The translations under genes were made by a program, and so were the position numbers. 62,436 bases of DNA from Acidimicrobiia bacterium (GTDB lineage: Bacteria > Actinomycetota > Acidimicrobiia > Spongiisociales > UBA5794). Below the pieces are notes generated by a model. It was not told where the DNA came from. It ran no database searches and saw only the letters and a program-made list of their open reading frames with translations. The stretch is taken from positions 1 to 62,436 of the forward strand of contig QJWC01000061.1 of NCBI GenBank assembly GCA_003235475.1. Reading direction: 5' to 3'. Below, one piece after another: positions 15,873 through 23,318 of the stretch (position 1 is the stretch's first letter; each line of letters opens with the position of its first letter).

Positions 15873-16202
15873 ATGAAGTTCTTGAAGTTCTTGTTCTGGG
15901 TGGTTGTCATCGCCGCTGGCGTGGCGGTTGCCGCATCGATCGCATCCAAGAAGAAGTTCGCGGGAATGTCCGACGACGAGATCCGGGCGTTCCTCGCCGA
16001 CAAGCTCGACGGCAAGGTTGCCGCGGATCAGCTGAAGTCGATCCAGGACGCCGTCATCGCAGGTGTGCGCGCATCGGGCAAGGCCGCGCCGATGGCCGAT
16101 GAGGATGACAAGTCCGACACCTCTGCCGCTGTGGAAGCCGACTCCGCCGATGAAGCGGCCGACAAGGTCTCTGAGGTCATCGTCGACGTCGTCGACGCCT
16201 GA
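15873..16202 (+). CDS. Small membrane-anchored protein
   Basis: A 109-residue protein. One hydrophobic segment (about 4-24, FLKFLFWVVVIAAGVAVAAS) is followed by KKK and a cytoplasmic-type charged domain with SDDEIRAFLADKLDGKVAADQ, then an acidic tail (residues 76-109). The ATG at 15873 has GGAGGT 6 to 8 bases upstream, which fixes the start; the frame opens earlier but lacks a plausible N terminus there. Orientation is probably N-out with the tail inside (positive-inside rule). The function is unknown. It ends 15 bases from the convergent soxR stop. Confidence 0.7.
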   Translation: MKFLKFLFWVVVIAAGVAVAASIASKKKFAGMSDDEIRAFLADKLDGKVAADQLKSIQDAVIAGVRASGKAAPMADEDDKSDTSAAVEADSADEAADKVSEVIVDVVDA

Positions 16203-16217
16203 CCCCTTCACGCGCGG

Positions 16218-16673
16218 TCATTTCGCAACGGGTCGCGGGTCGCCGCTGAGGTAGCGCGCGCCGGGGCCTGAGGCTGCGGCACGATCCGAAGGGTTGAAGA
16301 GGGCGCACGTCCGCAGCGAAAGGCAACCGCAGCCGATGCACTCGCCGAGCTCGTCCCTCAGTGCCTCGAGCGCCGCAATGCGTGCTTCGAGCTGCGATCG
16401 CCAACCCCGCGCCATGCGGCTCCAGTCCGAGGCGTTCGGCGTGCGCCCGCCGGGGAGCGATACAAGCGACTCACGAACCTCCTCCAGGGAGAGTCCGACG
16501 TTCTGCGCTGCCTTGACGACCGACACGGTCCGAAGGGTCGACCGCGCATAGCGGCGCTGGTTGCCCGAGGTTCGCTCGGACGAGATGAGGCCTATTGACT
16601 CGTAGTACCGGAGGGCCGAGGTGGCGACTCCGGTCCGTGCCGCAACCTCGCCGATGGTCAGATGGTCGTCCAC
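16218..16673 (-). CDS. soxR: Redox-sensing MerR-family activator SoxR
   Basis: A 151-residue SoxR. The winged-helix N terminus reads LTIGEVAARTGVATSALRYY (residues 5-24), then a dimerisation helix, then the [2Fe-2S] cluster motif CIGCGCLSLRTC with Cys112, 115, 117 and 123 (CX2CXCX5C), exactly the SoxR signature. Oxidation of the cluster by redox-cycling compounds switches the DNA-bound dimer to an activator. I chose the GTG at 16673, which has AAGGAG 6 bases upstream and gives the normal N terminus, over the GTG at 16697 inside the operator. It is divergent from the split transketolase genes, with a MerR-type operator between them. Confidence 0.92.
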   Translation of the reverse strand: MDDHLTIGEVAARTGVATSALRYYESIGLISSERTSGNQRRYARSTLRTVSVVKAAQNVGLSLEEVRESLVSLPGGRTPNASDWSRMARGWRSQLEARIAALEALRDELGECIGCGCLSLRTCALFNPSDRAAASGPGARYLSGDPRPVAK

Positions 16674-16683
16674 GAAGATCTCC

Positions 16684-16714
16684 TTGACTTCAAGCACACT
16701 TTAAGTTGTACGGT
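16684..16714 (+). promoter_or_regulatory. MerR/SoxR-type promoter-operator with 19-bp spacer
   Basis: -35 TTGACT (16684-16689) and -10 TACGGT (16709-16714) are separated by 19 bp, the over-long spacing that MerR-family activators correct by twisting DNA. A dyad, ACTTCAAG / CTTTAAGT (16687-16694 and 16699-16706, 7 of 8 positions symmetric), is centred in the spacer. The -10 lies 6 bases before the ATG of the transketolase gene at 16721, so the transcript would be leaderless. The same site lies just upstream of soxR. Confidence 0.75.
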
Positions 16715-16720
16715 GCGCTC

Positions 16721-17440
16721 ATGAACCGAACCATCAACACTCGCGGCCCAGCGACGGCTGCCGAGTACGGCTACGACGACCTGCGGGCCTTCATGACCCG
16801 GATGACCGGCGACGAGAAGCACTCGTTCGCGGCCACCTCGACCCTTGATGTCCTCTGGGTGCTGTACGACCGGGTCCTGCGATATGACCAGGTCCACCCC
16901 ACGTGGGAAGGCAGGGACCGCTTCCTCCTTTCGAAGGGGCACGGTCCGATGGCGTACTACGCGGTGCTCGCTGCGAAGGGCTTCTTCCCGGTCGATGAGC
17001 TCGACCGCTTCGGGTCGTTCGATTCGATCCTCGGCTATCACCCTGACCGACTTCTCGTGCCCGGCGTCGAGATCTCGTCCGGCTCACTCGGGCACGGGCT
17101 CGGCCTCGGTGTGGGTATGGCGCTCGGCGGTCGCATCAAGGACTCGCAGTCGCGGATCGTGGTGCTCATGGGGGACGGCGAGCTCGATGAAGGGTCGAAC
17201 CACGAGGCCATTGCCATCGCAAGCCGATTCGGGCTCGACCGCCTGGCTGTGACCGTGATCGACAACGATTCCGCGAAGCACGGGTGGCCGGGCGGCGTTG
17301 CGTCGAGGTTCGCCGTCGAGCAATGGGCCACGGTGGATGTGGACGGCAGGGACCACGACGCGATAGAGGGTGCGATGGCGACGGAGACCGACGGAAGGCC
17401 ACTTGCCGTCGTTGCACATGTGGAGGGACGGGATGGCTGA
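16721..17440 (+). CDS. Transketolase, N-terminal (TPP-binding) subunit
   Basis: A 239-residue protein equal to the first third of transketolase. It has LSKGHGPMAYY (70-80), the SSGSLGHGLG loop (119-128) and the thiamine-diphosphate motif GDGELDEGSN (151-160). With the next gene it should form a split transketolase moving two-carbon ketol units between sugar phosphates, as in archaea and many bacteria; a relative acting on another ketol donor is possible. The ATG lies 6 bases from the -10 of the SoxR-type promoter. The two subunit genes overlap by 8 bases. Confidence 0.9.
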   Translation: MNRTINTRGPATAAEYGYDDLRAFMTRMTGDEKHSFAATSTLDVLWVLYDRVLRYDQVHPTWEGRDRFLLSKGHGPMAYYAVLAAKGFFPVDELDRFGSFDSILGYHPDRLLVPGVEISSGSLGHGLGLGVGMALGGRIKDSQSRIVVLMGDGELDEGSNHEAIAIASRFGLDRLAVTVIDNDSAKHGWPGGVASRFAVEQWATVDVDGRDHDAIEGAMATETDGRPLAVVAHVEGRDG

Positions 17441-18341
17441 AACACGCACCGACACCATGCGCACACGCTTCATGCGGGTCGTTGGGGATCTCCTCGCTTC
17501 GGATGATCGAGCCGTCGCGGTCCTCGCGGTCATCAACCGCGGCCTGTTCGAGGAGGAGGGGCTGATCGAGCGCTACCCGAATCGGGTCATCGATGTCGGG
17601 ATCCGGGAGCAATCCCAGATCGGCGTCGCCGGAGGTCTTGCCCTCGAGGGGTTCAGGCCCATCGTCTCGGGCTACGCGCCGTTCCTCGTCGAGCGCCCGT
17701 TCGAGCAGATCAAGCTGTCCCTGACACACCAGGGCGCCAGCGCCGTCCTGGTCTCGGTCGGCGGGTCATGGGACTCGGCTGGTGCCGGCCGCACGCATCA
17801 AGCACCTGCCGACGTCGCGCTCATTTCCGCGCTCCCGGGGTGGACCGTGCATGTTCCCGGCCATCCGGATGAGCTCGATGCCCTCCTGCGGAGTGGGTAC
17901 GCGGGCGGAGGGTCTGTGTACATCCGCACGAGCGTCGAAGCCAACCGAAGCGCGCACGTGTCGGCAAGGAGCGAGATCGTGACGCTGCGCGGGGGAACGC
18001 CGGATGGGGTGACCCTGTTGGTGGTCGGCCCTGGGGTCGATGAAGCGCTCGCAGCCGTGGAGGGTCTCGACGCAACCGTTCTGTACACGGCGACGCCGAA
18101 CCCGCTCGATGCGAGAACCCTCGATGCGAAGGTGGCTGGCGACGACTTGGTCATCATCGAGCCGTACCTCGCAGGGACCTCTGCCGGCAGGGTTGCTGAC
18201 GCGCTCTCCAACAGGCCGATGCGGATCCGCAGTCACGGCGTGCACCAGCCGGAGGTGGGTCACTACGGCAGCCCGCGCGACCATCGACGATTCCATGGCC
18301 TCGACGCGCGGGGCATCCGGGAGTTCGTGACATCCGCGTAG
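17433..18341 (+). CDS. Transketolase, C-terminal (pyrimidine-binding) subunit
   Basis: A 302-residue partner. The pyrimidine-binding domain carries VIDVGIREQSQIGVAGGLAL, with the conserved Glu that activates thiamine diphosphate, and FQ/FLVERPFEQIK. A C-terminal swivel domain follows (about 175-302). I chose the ATG at 17433, which overlaps the stop of the N-terminal subunit and has a GGAGGGA Shine-Dalgarno sequence 5 bases upstream; the frame extends to 17370 without support. Coupled translation suits a 1:1 alpha2beta2 enzyme. The pair is likely induced by SoxR from the promoter at 16684. Confidence 0.9.
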   Translation: MAETRTDTMRTRFMRVVGDLLASDDRAVAVLAVINRGLFEEEGLIERYPNRVIDVGIREQSQIGVAGGLALEGFRPIVSGYAPFLVERPFEQIKLSLTHQGASAVLVSVGGSWDSAGAGRTHQAPADVALISALPGWTVHVPGHPDELDALLRSGYAGGGSVYIRTSVEANRSAHVSARSEIVTLRGGTPDGVTLLVVGPGVDEALAAVEGLDATVLYTATPNPLDARTLDAKVAGDDLVIIEPYLAGTSAGRVADALSNRPMRIRSHGVHQPEVGHYGSPRDHRRFHGLDARGIREFVTSA

Positions 18342-18365
18342 ACCGAACTTGTCAGTCGTGCCGGA

Positions 18366-18371
18366 TACGGT
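18366..18371 (+). promoter_or_regulatory. -10 hexamer of a leaderless-type promoter
   Basis: TACGGT with 6 bases to the ATG at 18378. Confidence 0.5.
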
Positions 18372-18377
18372 GCCGGA

Positions 18378-18875
18378 ATGACCTCCCAGATTCGCACCGA
18401 AGTTCTCGCTTCCGCACCCCCTCGGCGACACGATTGGCGCGTTGCCCGCATGTCCATCGACGTCGAACTCCTCAGGCGTCTCGACCTCATCGTCGTCGAC
18501 GAGGCAGGTGCGACGTTCGCCACGAAACGCGTTTGCGAGGAGTTCGAGGTCCCGATGCCGAGACTCCGATTCCACGCCCGCCGCTCGATGTTCACCGGAG
18601 CGACCGAGGCGCCCCGGTTCCTCTGGGTCACGCGACTCGGCGAGGATGAGGTCACCAGAAGGGAAGCGGGGGCATGGGGCCCCCTCCCTCCGAACGGCGC
18701 GATCAGACTCGGCCGGAAGGCCACGCTCATGACCGTCGCCCACGAACTGGGACACCACCTGGTCCACCACATGGACCCTCTCACCACCCCGGATCACGGC
18801 AGCCGATGGATCGAGCGTTTCGATCAAGCGGCGGCCGTCATCGCGTCCGGGGTCACGGTCGCTGCGGGGCCCTGA
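18378..18875 (+). CDS. HEXXH putative zinc metalloprotein
   Basis: A 165-residue protein with VAHELGHHLVHH: the HELGH zinc motif at 122-126. Downstream DHGSRWIERF (139-148) could give the third ligand, as in SprT-like or related actinobacterial metallohydrolases. No signal peptide or membrane span is present, so it is probably cytoplasmic. The N-terminal 60 residues are helical and charged. The match to a named family is only tentative (actinobacterial TIGR04338-type putative metallohydrolases come to mind). The start is supported by TACGGT 6 bases upstream of the ATG. Confidence 0.7.
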   Translation: MTSQIRTEVLASAPPRRHDWRVARMSIDVELLRRLDLIVVDEAGATFATKRVCEEFEVPMPRLRFHARRSMFTGATEAPRFLWVTRLGEDEVTRREAGAWGPLPPNGAIRLGRKATLMTVAHELGHHLVHHMDPLTTPDHGSRWIERFDQAAAVIASGVTVAAGP

Positions 18876-18959
18876 AGGGCTTGGCACTGGCCCGCCGCGA
18901 GCCACTTGTGCGGCTGGTCGATGCGGTCCTACGCTCACCCGTAAGCGAAAGGGAGACCT

Positions 18960-19478
18960 ATGCACTACGGAAGGATTCTCGCCGTACTCGGCGTGATCGT
19001 GTCGGTCGTCGGCTTCATCATGAAGAAGGCGAGTTCGGCGGGTGAGGAGTTCATGCCAGCCCTCAATCAGGCGACAGGCGGCCAGATACCGTCGGGCCTC
19101 GACGAGAACACGTGGAGCGCGCTGTACAACGACACCGCGATCGCGGCGATCGTGTTCGGGCTCGCGTTGCTCGCCGTGCTCGCGATTGCGTTCATGCCGC
19201 CGCTGAAGGAGGCCATGAATCGCACCCTCGCGCTGTCGGCAACCGTGATCGGCGTGCTTCTGCTCGTGATCGGCATCTTCGCCTTGCGCGGCGCGAACAG
19301 CGACGCATCGGATCTCGAAGCGGCCTTTGCAGGTCTGGCCCAGGCAGGGCAGCTCCCGCAGGCGTACACCGTATCCGTCGGCATGGGGTGGTATCTGCTG
19401 ATCCTCGGTGGTGCGGTGGTCGCCATCGGAGGCGTCCTGAGCATGATGGCGCGGTCCGGCTCGATGGAAACCGCGTAA
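18960..19478 (+). CDS. Hypothetical four-helix membrane protein
   Basis: A 172-residue membrane protein that I cannot assign. Hydrophobic segments are at about 5-20, 59-78, 88-106 and 140-160. Between the first two is a soluble loop (SSAGEEFMPALNQATGGQIP) and between the last two another (SDASDLEAAFAGLAQAG), both likely on the same side. The ATG follows AAGGGAGACCT, a usable Shine-Dalgarno sequence. The gene ends at a composite hairpin shared with the convergent nitroreductase-type gene. Confidence 0.7.
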   Translation: MHYGRILAVLGVIVSVVGFIMKKASSAGEEFMPALNQATGGQIPSGLDENTWSALYNDTAIAAIVFGLALLAVLAIAFMPPLKEAMNRTLALSATVIGVLLLVIGIFALRGANSDASDLEAAFAGLAQAGQLPQAYTVSVGMGWYLLILGGAVVAIGGVLSMMARSGSMETA

Positions 19479-19497
19479 CGAAGGACTCGATCTCGAA

Positions 19498-19526
19498 CGG
19501 AGGGGTCGCACCTGGCGGCCCCTCCG
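19498..19526. terminator. Bidirectional hairpin terminator between convergent genes
   Basis: An 8-bp outer stem, CGGAGGGG (19498-19505) with CCCCTCCG (19519-19526), and a 3-bp inner stem CGC/GCG (19507-19509 with 19515-19517) around an ACCTG loop. It lies between the stops at 19478 (plus strand) and 19533 (minus strand). Confidence 0.75.
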
Positions 19527-19532
19527 ACGCGC

Positions 19533-19967
19533 CTAGGGGATTCCGACTGATGCCGGTTCGAGCGCCACGAGCGGTATTTCGCGTGACGTTCGGCGCTGGT
19601 ACACGTCGTAGTCCCCGTAGGCCGCGACAACACGTGGCCACCACTCGGCTCGCTCGAACTCGTTCATCGTCCTCGCGACGACGGCCCGAAGCCGATGCCC
19701 GATCTGCACCGTCGCTTCAGGCGACGCCATGAGGTTTCGATACCAGTCGGGATGGTGCGGCCTGCCTCCATATGACGCGATGATGACGACCACGTCCTCT
19801 TCTTCGAGGTACAGGAGCGGGACGGTGTGTTTCGCGCCCGTTCGGCGTCCCATCGTCGTCAGGAGCAGCATGTCATTGTCAACGAGTCGACGGCCGACGA
19901 CGCCCCGCGTGAGGCGAAACGCGGTTGTATGCGCGCGGGACAGCAATTTCACGAGTCGGTCGTTCAC
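19533..19967 (-). CDS. Deazaflavin-dependent nitroreductase (DDN) family protein
   Basis: A 144-residue split-barrel protein of the F420-dependent DDN/FDOR-B group. Recognisable blocks are LLLTTMGRRTGAKHTVPLLY, IIASYGGRPHHPDWYRNLMA and the closing segment with AAYGDYDVYQRRTSREIPLV. Relatives use reduced coenzyme F420 to reduce quinones or nitro compounds, and its presence hints that the organism makes F420. The frame opens to 20189, but GTG at 19967 with GGAAGGGG 5 bases upstream gives the normal family length. A TATCGT -10 lies about 19 bases ahead of this start. It is divergent from the cyclopropane synthase gene. Confidence 0.85.
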   Translation of the reverse strand: MNDRLVKLLSRAHTTAFRLTRGVVGRRLVDNDMLLLTTMGRRTGAKHTVPLLYLEEEDVVVIIASYGGRPHHPDWYRNLMASPEATVQIGHRLRAVVARTMNEFERAEWWPRVVAAYGDYDVYQRRTSREIPLVALEPASVGIP

Positions 19968-20045
19968 GAGGCCCCTTCCGCACGTCACGATATCGAACCG
20001 ATCACCGTTGGTACCCTCACGCGCCGTAAACGACCGGGCAGGACG

Positions 20046-21239
20046 ATGGCTCGTCACAGACTCGCACGAACAGCGATAAGGACCCTCACGAAGCGTATTC
20101 GCGTCGGGCACGTGGGCATCACGTGGTCCGACGGCGCCGTGACCACCGTCGGGGCGCCAGGTGGGCCCGAGGCATCGGTCGACATCCACGATGAGGGCAT
20201 GATCGCAAGGGCACTGCTCAACGAAGGGGGCGTCGGACTCGGCGCCGCGTACCTCGACGGGGCGTGGGACTCGCCAGACCTCTCAGGATTCCTCGAGATC
20301 CTCTCGATGAACGTCGACGCACGCCTCTCGACGAGCGGTGGATCCCGGCTGGCGGCGACCGCACGATCCTTCTGGGACCGCAGGCCGTCGTTTGCTCGGT
20401 CGGACGCGATCGGCCAGATCGGCGACCACTACGACCTCGGCAACCACTTCTACGCGTGGTGGCTCGATCCCACGATGAGCTACTCGTCAGCCATCTTCGA
20501 CGACCTCGCGGAACCGCTCGAAGCTGCCCAGGAGAGGAAGTACCGCCGTCTCTGCGAGATGCTCGACCTCCAACCGGGCGACCGGATCCTCGAGATCGGG
20601 TGCGGGTGGGGAGGCTTCTCCGAATACGCCGCGGTCAACTACGACGTGTCGGTCACCGGACTGACCCTCTCGAGCGAGATGGCGATCTATGCACGCAAGC
20701 GGGCAGCAGACGCGGGCATCGCAGATCGCGTCGACATCAAGCTCCAGGACTTCCGTGACGAGCGGGCGATGTACGACAAGGTCGTCTCGATCGAGATGAT
20801 CGAGTCCGTCGACGAGTCTGTTTGGCCTCCATTGTTCAACGCGATAGCGCGAGCGCTCCCTCCCGGCGGGAAGGCCGCGATGCAGGCGATCACCATCGAG
20901 GACGCCTTCTACGAGAACCTGCTCAGGCGTGAGGACTTCATCAAGCGATACATCTTCCCTGGTGGGGCACTACCGACGGTGTCCGTTCTCAAGCAGCTCA
21001 CCGAATCGGCTGGGATGGAATGGGTTTCCCACGCGATGCACGGGCTCGACTACGCGGAGACACTTGCTCGCTGGTCCGAGTCGTTCGAGGAGGCATGGCC
21101 TTCGATCGTGGGAGAGGATGGAACGTTCGACGAACGGTTCCGACGGATGTGGCGCTACTACCTGGAGTACTGCGAGGCGGGCTTCAGGGTCGGTCGGCTC
21201 GACGGTATCCAGATGCTGATCGAGCGTCCTTCGGCCTAG
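20046..21239 (+). CDS. Cyclopropane-fatty-acyl-phospholipid synthase family methyltransferase
   Basis: A 397-residue enzyme with the CFA-synthase layout: an N-terminal lipid-facing domain (1-120), then IGDHYDLGNHFYAWWLD (125-141), the S-adenosylmethionine loop EIGCGWGG (183-190), the SIEMIESV segment and a C-terminal YLEYCEAGFRVG with the conserved Cys. Such enzymes add a methylene or methyl to unsaturated membrane acyl chains. The ATG at 20046 has GGCAGGA upstream and a TACCCT -10 about 27 bases away; the longer frame from 19827 is shadow sequence of the nitroreductase gene. Its stop overlaps that of the next, convergent small gene. Confidence 0.9.
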   Translation: MARHRLARTAIRTLTKRIRVGHVGITWSDGAVTTVGAPGGPEASVDIHDEGMIARALLNEGGVGLGAAYLDGAWDSPDLSGFLEILSMNVDARLSTSGGSRLAATARSFWDRRPSFARSDAIGQIGDHYDLGNHFYAWWLDPTMSYSSAIFDDLAEPLEAAQERKYRRLCEMLDLQPGDRILEIGCGWGGFSEYAAVNYDVSVTGLTLSSEMAIYARKRAADAGIADRVDIKLQDFRDERAMYDKVVSIEMIESVDESVWPPLFNAIARALPPGGKAAMQAITIEDAFYENLLRREDFIKRYIFPGGALPTVSVLKQLTESAGMEWVSHAMHGLDYAETLARWSESFEEAWPSIVGEDGTFDERFRRMWRYYLEYCEAGFRVGRLDGIQMLIERPSA

Positions 21240-21514
21240 CGCTCACCCCTGCTGCGTGGCACGTTCCGCACCTTCGAGCTCCTGGCGCGTCCGGTGAGCC
21301 GCCTGACGAGACGCTCGACCACGCCGGCCCGCATCGTCACCGCGGGTATCTGGATGGGGTCCTCGATCGGGTAGACCGTGAGTTCGATCACCAGCGACCC
21401 GTCGTCGGCGCGCGTGGCCGCGAAGTCCTTCGCTCTCTCGACGCGCTCGCGCAAGGTGAGCTCGAACTCACCCGGGTTGTCATGACCGTCCACGAGGACC
21501 AACGTTGCCGACAT
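21236..21514 (-). CDS. Hypothetical small protein (92 aa)
   Basis: A 92-residue protein that is probably real: it fills the only gap between convergent or divergent neighbours, and TAACGT lies 10 bases before its ATG on the minus strand. The N-terminal half looks like a small beta-rich domain (SATLVLVDGHDNPGEFELTL, DDGSLVIELTVYPIEDP). The C terminus is strongly basic (VRRLTGRARSSKVRNVPRSR), suggesting nucleic-acid or membrane-surface contact. I do not recognise a family. Its stop overlaps the synthase stop by 4 bases. Confidence 0.5.
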   Translation of the reverse strand: MSATLVLVDGHDNPGEFELTLRERVERAKDFAATRADDGSLVIELTVYPIEDPIQIPAVTMRAGVVERLVRRLTGRARSSKVRNVPRSRGER

Positions 21515-21576
21515 CTGTGTTGGGACGTTAGGCCAGCGCCCCCTTCTCGGTGTGGATTCCGGTTCCCGACGAGGGC

Positions 21577-21582
21577 TAGGTT
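21577..21582 (+). promoter_or_regulatory. -10 hexamer of a leaderless-type promoter
   Basis: TAGGTT with 6 bases to the GTG at 21589. Confidence 0.55.
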
Positions 21583-21588
21583 GGCTGC

Positions 21589-23283
21589 GTGAAATCGCCG
21601 AACATCGCAACGCGGTCCGGAGCCGGAATGGCGTACGGTGTGCTGGCGGTGCTCTCCGCGGCGATGTTCGTCTACGTCATCGACACGACCTTGATGAACG
21701 TGTCGATCTCAGCATTGGTCGCGGACCTCGACACGACGGTCGGGGAGGTGCAGACCGCGATCACCCTGTACACGTTGACGATGGCCGCATTCATGTTGAC
21801 GGGAGGGAAGCTCGGCGACATCTGGGGGTCGAAGCGGGCCTTCCGGATCGGCCTCATCGTGTACGGCGTCGGCACGACGATCACTGCGCTTGCACCCTCG
21901 ATCGGATTCGTGATCCTCGGCTGGTCGTTCCTCGAGGGGATGGGGTCGGCCCTCATCGTTCCCGCAATCAACACGCTCGTCCGCTCGAACTACGCAGGCG
22001 CGAAGCGGGCCACGGCCTACGGTGTCCTGTTCGGTGTGGCCGCTGCCGGGGCTGCGTTCGGACCACTGATCGGTGGATGGGTCACTACCGAGATGAGTTG
22101 GCGCGTCGCTTTTGCGGGCGAAGCCATCATTGTGGTCGCGGTGCTCTTGTCGTCGCGGCTGCTCGTGGATGCCCCACCCGTGATTCCGCGTCCGAAGCTC
22201 GATCTCATCGGTGTCGCCCTTTCCGTCGCCGGACTCGCAATGGTCGTCTATGGCGTGCTCCAGACTTCGTCCCGTGGCTGGCGAGATCCGATCGTCATAG
22301 GGCTATTGGTGCTGGGGGCTGTGGCACTGGTTGCCTTCTGGAAGTGGTCGTCGCGGCGGGAGGCGAACGGCGAGTCGGTGCTCCTCCATCCCTCGATCTT
22401 CAAGCACCGTGCGATCAACGCTGGACTTCCGATCCTGTCGACCCAGACGTTCGCGCAGGCCGGGGTTCTCTTCCTCATACCGGTCTTCACGCAGACCCTG
22501 CTCGGATTCGACGCCTTCCGAACCGGTCTCACGCTTCTGCCCCTTTCCATCGGCGTTCTGTCCACGTCGATTCTCACGCCGTCCCTTGGTAGAAAGATCT
22601 ATCCGAAGTACATCATTCAGACGGGTCTCGTGCTGCTGTTCGTCGGGGGTGTGGTCCTTGCCCGCGCGGTCAACGGAGCGACCGCAGGCACGGAACTGTT
22701 CGCCGGGCTCCTCATCGTGGGGCTCGCGATCGGTGTCGTCGCGGGCCAGCTCCCGAATCTCATCTTGTCGGGTGTGGATCAGAACGAGGCAAGCGAGGCG
22801 TCCGGACTCCAAGGCACGGCGCAGAACCTCGGTATGGCCCTCGGTACAGCCGTGGTCGGCACTGTCGTGCTGTCCGTGGGTCTTGCGTCCATCGCCAACC
22901 AGGTGAGGGCTTCGGACTCGGTGCCGCCTGAACTCGCGGAAGCCGTGATCGAGACGGTATCGACGCCGTTCGAGCGACCCCGACCCGGCAGCGGAGGCAT
23001 CGAAGGTGCGCTCGTCGGCCTTCCACCGGACCAGCAAGAGGAGCTGGTCGCGATCTTCAACCGCGGAACGACAAGGGGATTCCAGGCAGCGATCGGCGCG
23101 GGCGGGGTCGTTGCGCTCATCGGTGCGGCTCTCGCGTTCCGGCTCCCCAAGAGGAAGCTCGAACCGGACGCGTCGGTTGAGAAAACGGTCAAGGAAGTCG
23201 TCAGGGCGCCAACGATTCCGTCCATGCAGTTCGAGATGGATGAACTCGCTTCACCACGATCCGACCCGGGTGCCGTCCCCTAG
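21589..23283 (+). CDS. MFS transporter, DHA2 (EmrB/QacA) type
   Basis: A 564-residue permease with about 14 membrane segments. Diagnostic DHA2 blocks are FVYVIDTTLMNVSISAL in helix 1 (with the acidic residue) and GGKLGDIWGSKRAF in the loop 2-3 motif A. An extracytoplasmic loop with ASDSVPPELAEAVIETVS precedes the last helix. These proton antiporters export lipophilic drugs, dyes or cell-envelope lipids. It starts at GTG 21589, 6 bases after a TAGGTT -10. It is divergent from the 92-residue gene and convergent with the M13 peptidase gene. Confidence 0.9.
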   Translation: MKSPNIATRSGAGMAYGVLAVLSAAMFVYVIDTTLMNVSISALVADLDTTVGEVQTAITLYTLTMAAFMLTGGKLGDIWGSKRAFRIGLIVYGVGTTITALAPSIGFVILGWSFLEGMGSALIVPAINTLVRSNYAGAKRATAYGVLFGVAAAGAAFGPLIGGWVTTEMSWRVAFAGEAIIVVAVLLSSRLLVDAPPVIPRPKLDLIGVALSVAGLAMVVYGVLQTSSRGWRDPIVIGLLVLGAVALVAFWKWSSRREANGESVLLHPSIFKHRAINAGLPILSTQTFAQAGVLFLIPVFTQTLLGFDAFRTGLTLLPLSIGVLSTSILTPSLGRKIYPKYIIQTGLVLLFVGGVVLARAVNGATAGTELFAGLLIVGLAIGVVAGQLPNLILSGVDQNEASEASGLQGTAQNLGMALGTAVVGTVVLSVGLASIANQVRASDSVPPELAEAVIETVSTPFERPRPGSGGIEGALVGLPPDQQEELVAIFNRGTTRGFQAAIGAGGVVALIGAALAFRLPKRKLEPDASVEKTVKEVVRAPTIPSMQFEMDELASPRSDPGAVP

Positions 23284-23299
23284 CGCATCAGCCGGTCCC

Positions 23300-23313
23300 G
23301 TGACGAGCGTCAC
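23300..23313. terminator. Small hairpin between convergent genes
   Basis: GTGACG / CGTCAC, a 6-bp stem with a 2-base turn (23300-23313), in the 35-base gap between the MFS and M13 stops. It is weak and possibly a bidirectional terminator. Confidence 0.3.
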
Positions 23314-23318
23314 ACCGC

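Noticed and set aside
17766-19511. 581-codon open frame on the minus strand
   Set aside because: It runs antisense to the transketolase C subunit, the HEXXH gene and the membrane gene, which all have recognised domains or promoters. The translation is low-complexity and Arg/His-rich, typical of GC-rich shadow frames.
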